Assembly: GCA_007123695.1 (NCBI GenBank)
Contig: SLGN01000536.1
Coordinates: forward strand, 1-8,276
Reading direction: 5' to 3'
DNA length: 8,276 nucleotides
Source: Verrucomicrobiales bacterium
GTDB taxonomy: Bacteria > Verrucomicrobiota > Verrucomicrobiia > Verrucomicrobiales > DEV007
Each line of letters begins with the position of its first letter. The stretch's first letter is position 1. Below, piece after piece: positions 1 to 5,289 of this stretch. The translations under genes and the position numbers were made by a program. Under the pieces are notes generated by a model. The model was not told the DNA's origin and made no database searches. It was given only the letters and a program-made list of their open reading frames with translations.

Positions 1-163
1 GGGCGGCCGTCATCGCCGCCGGGTCGTGGAAGGCGCCGCTGGCCGTCGGTCGGCCGGGAGCGGGGTCGGAGTGGACGCCAAGCAAGGCCGGTTCCGCCGG
101 TGGGGCGGAGAAAATCGACGCGGGCAGGACGGCGAGCGCGAGAACGAGGATTTGATGGCGCAT
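1..163 (-). CDS. RlpA-like double-psi beta-barrel protein, N-terminal part only
   Basis: The gene starts with ATG at 163 and runs off the left edge; 54 codons are visible. It begins MRHQILVLALAVLPASIFSA, a typical signal peptide with a short charged start, a hydrophobic core and a likely cleavage near residue 20, so the product is exported. Residues 37-54 read GRPTASGAFHDPAAMTAA, which matches the first conserved block of RlpA-type barrels (family pattern: GR.TA.GE.FD...LTAAH). RlpA proteins bind or cleave denuded peptidoglycan glycans at the septum. The block that usually precedes it (ASWYG) is degenerate here: GVHSDPAPG at 29-37. The catalytic region lies outside the window, so enzymatic activity cannot be judged. 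An AGGGA ribosome site sits 6 nt before the ATG, and a strong-looking promoter lies just upstream. The family call is fairly firm; the exact role is not. Confidence 0.72.
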   Translation of the reverse strand, partial: MRHQILVLALAVLPASIFSAPPAEPALLGVHSDPAPGRPTASGAFHDPAAMTAA

Positions 164-169
164 GGTAAT

Positions 170-174
170 TCCCT
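170..174 (-). promoter_or_regulatory. Ribosome binding site of the RlpA-like gene
   Basis: On the minus strand AGGGA ends 6 nt before the ATG at 163, which supports that start. It is part of the palindrome CCCTAGGG at 171-178. Confidence 0.6.
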
Positions 175-186
175 AGGGTTTCTTAA

Positions 187-230
187 ATTTTAAAACAATC
201 AAACAATACTGCAAGGATATTTTAAATTTT
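187..230 (-). promoter_or_regulatory. Sigma-70-type promoter with UP-like A/T tract for the RlpA-like gene
   Basis: Reading the minus strand, a -35 box TTGCAG (209-214) and a -10 box TAAAAT (187-192) are separated by 16 bp, matching consensus at 4/6 and 5/6 positions. Directly upstream of the -35 box, 217-230 is pure A/T (AAAATTTAAAATAT on the minus strand), which resembles an UP element contacted by the RNA polymerase alpha subunit. Transcription would start near 180, leaving a leader of about 17 nt that contains the AGGGA site. The A/T island (181-230) stands out sharply in a GC-rich window. No start site is proven. Confidence 0.55.
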
Positions 231-246
231 CCTCCCTCCCTCCCTC
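231..246. repeat. (CCTC)4 microsatellite upstream of the AT-rich promoter
   Basis: Four perfect CCTC units, reading (GAGG)4 on the minus strand, directly abut the A/T-rich tract. The minus strand has three GGG runs plus a GG, so at best a weak or two-layer G-quadruplex could form. It lies about 50-70 bp upstream of the presumed start of the RlpA-like gene. A role is unproven. Confidence 0.6.
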
Positions 247-375
247 GCGTTGCTTGCGCGGGAAAATTCGCCGACTCCGCGGAGGAAGCGGCCTCTGCTG
301 CGGGCCGGATTTCCGCAGACGGCGAGCGCTGCCCACAGCCGTTCGGGCTTTTCGTCCCTCGCGCACCGTTTTCGC

Positions 376-404
376 TTGCCTGCCGCCCTTGCTTTTTCGA
401 TACT
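376..404 (+). promoter_or_regulatory. Weak candidate promoter for the PilT-type gene pair
   Basis: TTGCCT (376-381) and GATACT (399-404) are 17 bp apart, each matching the sigma-70 consensus at 4/6. A start near 411 would give a leader of about 54 nt before the ATG at 465. There is no recognisable Shine-Dalgarno sequence before that ATG. The rest of 247-464 holds a perfect palindrome CTCCGCGGAG at 275-284, a possible protein-binding site, and otherwise nothing I can identify. The match is poor enough to be chance. Confidence 0.2.
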
Positions 405-464
405 TCCGACCAAGCGGGCGCTTCCGGCCCCGCGACGAGACGTCCATCCGACCGAAAAACGCCC

Positions 465-1547
465 ATGTCCGACACCGTTCCCGTTCTCTCCCACGTCGAC
501 GAATACCTGAAGCTCGCCCAGGAATACGACGTCTCCGACGTCCACATCGCCCCCTTCGCCCCGCCGAAGTGGCGGCGTTTCGGCCAGCTCCAGCCGATCT
601 GGGAAAATGCCGAACACCTCACCGCCGAGGACACCGAGCGCCTCGCCCGCAGCTACCTCCCCGAGCCCGAGCTGCAGCGACTCGAGGAAAAGGGCGACGT
701 CGATTTCGCCTACGCCCCGGCCATCGGGCGTTTCCGCGCCTCGGTCGTGAAGACCCGGCTCGGCTGGGAGATGGTCTTCCGCGTGATCAGCACCCAACTG
801 CGCACCATGGAGGAGCTGCGCCTGCCCGAGGCGATCAAGCCGCTGCTCGAATACCACAACGGTCTCGTCCTCGTGACCGGGGCCGTCGGATCGGGCAAGT
901 CCACGACTCTCGCGGCCCTGATCAACGAGATCAACACGCAGCGCAACGACCACATCATCACGCTGGAGGATCCGATCGAATACGTCATCGAGTCGGACAA
1001 CTGCCACGTCAACCAGCGCGAGGTCCACACCCACACCGAGAGCTTCTCCCACGCCCTGCGGGCCGCCCTGCGGGAGGATCCCGACATCATCATGGTGGGG
1101 GAAATGCGCGACCTCGAGACCATTTCGCTCGCCATCACCGCAGCCGAGACCGGCCACCTCGTGCTCGCGACCCTCCACACCGGCAGCGCCGCGCGGACCC
1201 TCGACCGGATCCTCGACGTCTTCCCCACCGAGCAGCGCGAGCAGATCCGGATCATGGTCGGCGAGTCGCTGCGCGGCGTCATCTCGCAGCAGCTCGTGCC
1301 CCGCAAGGACGGAAACGGCCGCGAGCTCGCTCTGGAGCTGCTGGTGAACACGCCCGCGGTCTCCGCCCTGATCCGCGAGGGCAAGACCTTCATGCTGCCC
1401 GGCGTGATGCAGACCGGCAAGAACGTCGGCATGATCATGATGGACGACGCCCTGATCAAACTCTACAAGGACGGCATCATCAGCCGCGATGAGGCGCTCG
1501 GACGAGCCATCGACGAAGGCTCCATGAAGGCCAGCCTCGGGGCCTGA
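465..1547 (+). CDS. Type IV pilus retraction ATPase, PilT/PilU family (first of pair)
   Basis: This encodes a 360-residue hexameric ATPase of the secretion-ATPase superfamily, expected at the cytoplasmic base of a type IV pilus to power pilus depolymerisation. Length matches the family (about 345-380). Visible landmarks are an N-terminal PAS-like region with SDVHIAP at 24-30 (PilT usually SDLHLS), Walker A GAVGSGKST at 139-147 (family usually GPTGSGKST), the Asp box ITLEDPIE at 165-172, Walker B DPDIIMVGEMRD at 205-216 with Glu213, and a His box with both His231 and His238 present. The C-terminal half leans toward PilU: LATLHT, then QQLVPRKDGNGR at 275-286, and NTPAVSALIREGK at 295-307. The central GEMRDLET stretch is PilT-like. 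No Shine-Dalgarno is seen, but the start fits the family N-terminus. The second paralog follows after 84 bp, so co-transcription is likely. The family call is secure; the PilT versus PilU split is open. Confidence 0.93.
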   Translation: MSDTVPVLSHVDEYLKLAQEYDVSDVHIAPFAPPKWRRFGQLQPIWENAEHLTAEDTERLARSYLPEPELQRLEEKGDVDFAYAPAIGRFRASVVKTRLGWEMVFRVISTQLRTMEELRLPEAIKPLLEYHNGLVLVTGAVGSGKSTTLAALINEINTQRNDHIITLEDPIEYVIESDNCHVNQREVHTHTESFSHALRAALREDPDIIMVGEMRDLETISLAITAAETGHLVLATLHTGSAARTLDRILDVFPTEQREQIRIMVGESLRGVISQQLVPRKDGNGRELALELLVNTPAVSALIREGKTFMLPGVMQTGKNVGMIMMDDALIKLYKDGIISRDEALGRAIDEGSMKASLGA

Positions 1548-1554
1548 CCGCCCG

Positions 1555-1614
1555 CCGACCCAACCCTGTTCGCTCCCCGACCCAACCCTGTTCGCTCCCC
1601 GACCCAACCCTGTC
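1555..1614. repeat. 22-bp tandem repeat between the two pilus ATPase genes
   Basis: Two full units (1555-1576 and 1577-1598) and a partial third (1599-1614, identical to the first for 15 bases) have an exact 22-bp period. Each unit starts CCGACCCAACCC and ends TGTTCGCTCC. The array fills most of the 84-bp spacer between the stop at 1547 and the ATG at 1632. The full copies are identical, which suggests recent duplication or active homogenisation. It is not obviously a terminator or a protein-coding stretch. Confidence 0.9.
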
Positions 1615-1631
1615 CAGCCCCTAACACGACC

Positions 1632-2735
1632 ATGGCCGTCATCGACCAATACTTCCAGCACCTCGTCGCCTCGGGCGGTTCCGACCTCCACCTCAGCGAA
1701 GGGCAGCCGCCCAAGATGCGCGCCCACGGGGCCATCACCGCCATCGCCGACGGCGCCCTCGAGCACGGCACCCTCGACTACATGCTGCGCGAGATCTGCG
1801 ATCCGAATGCATACGAACGCTACCTCGAGAGAGGTGACCTGGACTTCGCCTACGAGATGGACGCCCAGTCGCGCTTCCGCTGCAACTACTTCAAGCAGAA
1901 CAACGGGCTCGGCGCGGTCTTCCGGCTCATCCCCACGAAGATCAAGACCATCGCCGACCTCGGCGTGCCCGAGCGCATCGAGCGCTTCGGCGACATCCGC
2001 AGCGGTCTCGTGCTGGTGACCGGACCGACCGGGTCGGGCAAATCGACGACGCTCGCCGCCATCATCGACTACATCAACCGCACCCACGCCCGCCACATCA
2101 TCACCGTCGAGGAGCCCATCGAGTTCGTCCACAACAACAAGCGCAGCACCATCTCGCAGCGCGAGGTCCCCATCCACTGCCCCTCCTTCGCCGACGGCCT
2201 GCGCGCCTCCCTGCGCGAAGACGCCGACATCGTGCTGGTCGGCGAGATGCGCGACCTCGAGACCATCTCGCTGGCCCTGACCGCCGCCGAGACCGGCCTG
2301 CTCGTCTTCGGCACCCTGCACACCAACAACGCCCGCAAGACCGTCGACCGACTCGTCGACGTCTTTCCGTCCGACCAGCAGTCGCAGGTCCGCACCATGC
2401 TGGCCGGTTCGCTGCGCGGGGTCGTGGCCCAGCTGCTGCTCCGACGCGCCGACACCGAGGGCCGCGTCGCGGTCAACGAGATCCTCGTCTCGACCCCGGC
2501 GGTCAGCTCGGTCATCCGCGAGGGTTCCACCCAGAAGCTCTACGACATCATCACCGGTGGCAAGGAATACGGCATGCAGTTCATGGACGACGCCATCTGG
2601 CAGAAGATGCTGGCAGGCCAGGTCTCCCCCCTCGAGGCCTACATGAAGGCCATCGACAAGAGCCGCTTCCGCGCCGCCCTTCCTCCCGAGCTCTCGGAAC
2701 TCGGAAATTCCGGTGGCGGAGCCACGAAGGAATAG
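1632..2735 (+). CDS. pilT: Type IV pilus retraction ATPase PilT (second of pair)
   Basis: This is a 367-residue PilT-family ATPase expected to drive pilus retraction and twitching motility from the cytoplasmic face. In order: the N-terminal motif GSDLHLSEG at 16-24, very close to canonical PilT; Walker A GPTGSGKST at 131-139; Asp box ITVEEPIEF at 157-165, where the usual Glu-Asp-Pro is Glu-Glu-Pro; Walker B DADIVLVGEMRD at 197-208 with Glu205; His box AETGLLVFGTLHT at 219-231; and AVSSVIREGS at 290-299, corresponding to the AIRNLIRE retraction motif. The first conserved His of the His box is Leu223, while His230 is kept. The tail after about residue 345 (ELSELGNSGGGATKE) is low-complexity. 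No clear Shine-Dalgarno precedes the ATG, but that start gives the standard PilT N-terminus. It is a divergent paralog of the preceding gene and probably works with it, by analogy with PilT-PilU pairs. Confidence 0.94.
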   Translation: MAVIDQYFQHLVASGGSDLHLSEGQPPKMRAHGAITAIADGALEHGTLDYMLREICDPNAYERYLERGDLDFAYEMDAQSRFRCNYFKQNNGLGAVFRLIPTKIKTIADLGVPERIERFGDIRSGLVLVTGPTGSGKSTTLAAIIDYINRTHARHIITVEEPIEFVHNNKRSTISQREVPIHCPSFADGLRASLREDADIVLVGEMRDLETISLALTAAETGLLVFGTLHTNNARKTVDRLVDVFPSDQQSQVRTMLAGSLRGVVAQLLLRRADTEGRVAVNEILVSTPAVSSVIREGSTQKLYDIITGGKEYGMQFMDDAIWQKMLAGQVSPLEAYMKAIDKSRFRAALPPELSELGNSGGGATKE

Positions 2736-2763
2736 GCAGGTGACGGCGGCGGTCCCACTTGCC
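2735..2763. terminator. Hairpin at the convergent junction after pilT
   Basis: GGCAGGTG (2735-2742) pairs with CACTTGCC (2756-2763) in an 8-bp stem with one G-U pair and a 13-nt GC-rich loop. It overlaps the last base of the TAG stop of pilT and lies in the 56-bp gap before the stop of the convergent RNase gene. No T-tract follows on either strand, so it is not a classical intrinsic terminator. Confidence 0.33.
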
Positions 2764-2791
2764 GCGCCCCCTTCGCAGGCTCCCCGCAGCG

Positions 2792-4183
2792 TCACAACTC
2801 GGCCTCGCCGCCGAGTTCCGGCACCTCGACGACACCGTCGTGGCGCTCGTTCAGGGCGTCGCGCAGCGCCAGCGAACGGTCCCGTTCGCCGTGCACGAGA
2901 AAGACCCGCTCCCGCGAACCGCCCATCGCGTCGAAGTAGCCGAGCAGCTCGCTGCGGTCGGCGTGCCCGCTGAAGGAGTCGAGCACCTCCACCTCGGCCC
3001 GCACCCGGAAGCGGTCGCCGAGGATGGGCACCTTCTTCTCGCCGTTGCGGATCTTCGCGCCGAGCGTGTATTCCGCGCAGTAGCCGACGAACAGGATCGT
3101 GTTGCGCGGATTCTCGATGGTGTTGCGGAGATGGTGGAGGATGCGCCCCGCCTCGCACATGCCCGAAGCCGAGATGATGATCGCCGCCCCGCGCAGATCG
3201 TTGAGCGCCATGGACTCGCTGACCTTGCGGATCAGCGTCAGGTTTTCGAAGCCGAAGGGGTCGCGGGTTTCGTAGAGGAAGCGGTAGACCTCGTCGTTGA
3301 AGCATTCGGGGTGGAGCCGGAAGATCTCCGTCGCCCCCACCGCGAGAGGGCTGTCCACGTAGATGGGCACGTCGGGGATCTCGCCGGCCTCGTGGAGCCG
3401 GTGCAGCACGTAGACGAGCTGCTGCGTGCGCTCGACCGCGAAGGCCGGGATCACCACCTTGCCGTTCCTTTCGAGGGCGCGGACGAGCACATCGCGCAGG
3501 AGATGGTTCGCCTGGGCCGGCAGCTCGTGGTCGCGGTCGCCGTAGGTGCTTTCCATGATGAGGTAGTCCACCCCCTCGACCGCGACCGGATCGCGCAGCA
3601 GCTCGTTGTGGCCCCGGCCCACGTCGCCGGAAAAGAGGAGGCGCTTCCTGCTGCCTCCCTCGGTGATGTCGAGCACCACCTGCGCCGAGCCGAGGATGTG
3701 GCCCGCGTCGACGAAGGTCAGCTCGACCCCGTCGGCGATGGGAATGCGGCGGTCGTAGCCCATCGTCACGAACTGGCGCACGCACTCCTCGGCCTCCATC
3801 TCGGTGTAGAGTTCCTCGAGGGGCGGCTCGCCGCGCCGCTCGCGGTGCTTGTTGAGCCAGCGGATGTCCTGCGCCTGGATGCGTGCCGCGTCGGCCAGCA
3901 TGATCTGGCAGAGGTCGCGCGTCGCGAAGGTCGAGTAGATGTTGCCCTCGAATCCGCGGCTCGTCAGCGAGGGCAGGTTGCCGCTGTGGTCGATGTGGGC
4001 GTGCGAGAGCACCACCGCGTCGATCCCGGCCGGGTCGAAGGGGAAATGGCGGTTGCGCTCGTTCGACTCCTCGCGGCGGCCCTGGTAGAGGCCGCAGTCG
4101 AGCAGGATGCGGCGCCCGTTGACCTCGAGAAGATGCCGCGAACCCGTCGTCGTCCCCGCCGCGCCGTGAAAAGTCAGTTTCAT
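2792..4183 (-). CDS. Beta-CASP metallo-beta-lactamase-fold RNase
   Basis: This is a 463-residue cytoplasmic protein of the CPSF73/TTHA0252-like bacterial beta-CASP RNases, zinc enzymes that cut or trim RNA. The metallo-beta-lactamase motifs are all present: Asp29 in LLDCGL, the zinc signature SHAHIDHSG with His61, His63, Asp65 and His66, His162 in DAGHILGSA, and Asp187 in FSGDVG. The beta-CASP part follows: Glu211 in MESTYGDR (motif A), VIPAFAVERTQ at 244-254, DSPLA at 277-281, IISASGM at 336-342, and SFSGHAD at 403-409 with His407 (motif C), then FLVHGE at 428-433. No KH domain is present, unlike archaeal relatives. The length is normal and no catalytic residue is missing. GGAAGG lies 3 nt before the ATG. 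It is 84 bp downstream of the caspase-like gene on the same strand. RNase activity is inferred from the motifs; the substrate is unknown. Confidence 0.92.
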   Translation of the reverse strand: MKLTFHGAAGTTTGSRHLLEVNGRRILLDCGLYQGRREESNERNRHFPFDPAGIDAVVLSHAHIDHSGNLPSLTSRGFEGNIYSTFATRDLCQIMLADAARIQAQDIRWLNKHRERRGEPPLEELYTEMEAEECVRQFVTMGYDRRIPIADGVELTFVDAGHILGSAQVVLDITEGGSRKRLLFSGDVGRGHNELLRDPVAVEGVDYLIMESTYGDRDHELPAQANHLLRDVLVRALERNGKVVIPAFAVERTQQLVYVLHRLHEAGEIPDVPIYVDSPLAVGATEIFRLHPECFNDEVYRFLYETRDPFGFENLTLIRKVSESMALNDLRGAAIIISASGMCEAGRILHHLRNTIENPRNTILFVGYCAEYTLGAKIRNGEKKVPILGDRFRVRAEVEVLDSFSGHADRSELLGYFDAMGGSRERVFLVHGERDRSLALRDALNERHDGVVEVPELGGEAEL

Positions 4184-4267
4184 CCGCCTTCCATAGCGGT
4201 ATCCGGTCGCCGTGGCAAGTCGCCCGTCCTGCGGCGGTGCGGGCGGGCCGGACCTCCTCGCCCTCCG

Positions 4268-5239
4268 TCAACTGCCCTCGGCGCCGAGTTCGTCGTAGAG
4301 CCGCGCGAGGTCGAGCAGCAGGGCTTCGAGCTGCTCGTAGTAGGGCTCTTCGCCAAGGTCGTCGCGGGAACGGCGCAGCCGCGCGATCTCGATCTCGAGG
4401 GCGTCGCGCCGCTCGCGCTGGCTGCGGGTCAGGCGTTTTTCGAAATCGCTCCGCACCAGCACCTTGCGGGCGGCGAGGTCGCCGTCGGGCTCGACCTCGG
4501 GGCCGGGGGAGCGGGTCGGGGTGGTGCCCTCGAACCACTCCGCCCGCGAGCCGAGCCCGTCGCCGTTGTCGTCGAGCAGGGCGTGCTCGGTGGCGACGCG
4601 GCCCTCGTTGCGGTAGAATTCTGCGACCCGCTTCGAGGCGTGGAGGAAGGCTTCGAGCAGGGAGACCTGGCCGTCGTTGTCGAGGTCGGCTTCGGGCAGG
4701 CCGCCGACGGCTTCGGCGAAGTGGCGTCCGAAGCGGGTGTAGCTGACCTCGGCCTCGTTCTTCGTCGCGGTGACGACGACGCGGTCGGGGCGGGCCAGCA
4801 CGCGGACGAAGGATCCGCTCGCCGAGGCAGTGTTGACCACGCAGAGCGAGCCTTCGTAGCCATCCAGCCACGAGGCCAGCTCGCGGTCGGTGACGTCGGG
4901 GCCGCGCAGGTTGAATTTGACCTCGCGCTGGTCGTAGGTGCCGTGCCCGACGAGCACAAGCCACAGCTCCGGAGCCGTTTCCCCGGCCAGGGCGGTGCGG
5001 AGCCGTTCGGCGTCGGAGGGGGCGTCGGCGGCGGGCTCGTCGAGGCCGATCACGTCGATGGCCGCCCCGGCGCGGGAGGCCGCCGCGCTCCAGAGACCGG
5101 CGATCTCGGCGAATTCGGTGGCGTAGGTCTCGGTGCCGCCGCTGCCGACGACGAGCAGGATCTTGGGCGCGGCGGCGTCGGCTCCAAAAGTGGAGCCGGA
5201 AAAAAGCAGCAGCAGCAATGGCGCGAGGAATCGGATCAT
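4268..5239 (-). CDS. Secreted caspase/C13-like protein with two EF-hand loops and a Ser at the Cys position
   Basis: I chose the ATG at 5239 (323 residues) because it begins MIRFLAPLLLLLFSGSTFGA, a clear signal peptide. An upstream in-frame start at 5362 would bury this peptide and overlap the next gene. The mature protein resembles the caspase/legumain (C13) fold: a strand KILLVVGSGG at 26-35, then LVLVGHGTYD at 94-103 with the expected catalytic His99, and SLCVVNTASASGSF at 131-144. In active relatives the latter strand ends in a D-x-C-x-S-G pattern; here the corresponding residue appears to be Ser139. Two perfect EF-hand-type loops follow: DLDNDGQVSLLE (185-196) and DDNGDGLGSRAE (223-234). 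Residues 264-318 are charged and helical, probably a coiled coil. No Shine-Dalgarno is evident. It lies 50 bp after the vWA/GATase-like gene, so co-transcription and a shared envelope function are likely. The fold is inferred, and protease activity is doubtful. Confidence 0.75.
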   Translation of the reverse strand: MIRFLAPLLLLLFSGSTFGADAAAPKILLVVGSGGTETYATEFAEIAGLWSAAASRAGAAIDVIGLDEPAADAPSDAERLRTALAGETAPELWLVLVGHGTYDQREVKFNLRGPDVTDRELASWLDGYEGSLCVVNTASASGSFVRVLARPDRVVVTATKNEAEVSYTRFGRHFAEAVGGLPEADLDNDGQVSLLEAFLHASKRVAEFYRNEGRVATEHALLDDNGDGLGSRAEWFEGTTPTRSPGPEVEPDGDLAARKVLVRSDFEKRLTRSQRERRDALEIEIARLRRSRDDLGEEPYYEQLEALLLDLARLYDELGAEGS

Positions 5240-5289
5240 GGAGAATTCGCGGGTCTTTCCGTTGGAGGGGGTGCTCTGGGTGTCCAAAG

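Noticed and set aside
4190..4220. Promoter-like TTGCCA on the minus strand before the RNase gene
   Set aside because: The only -10 partner at 17 bp (TATGGA, 3/6) overlaps the ribosome-site region, so the transcript would begin at or after the Shine-Dalgarno sequence.
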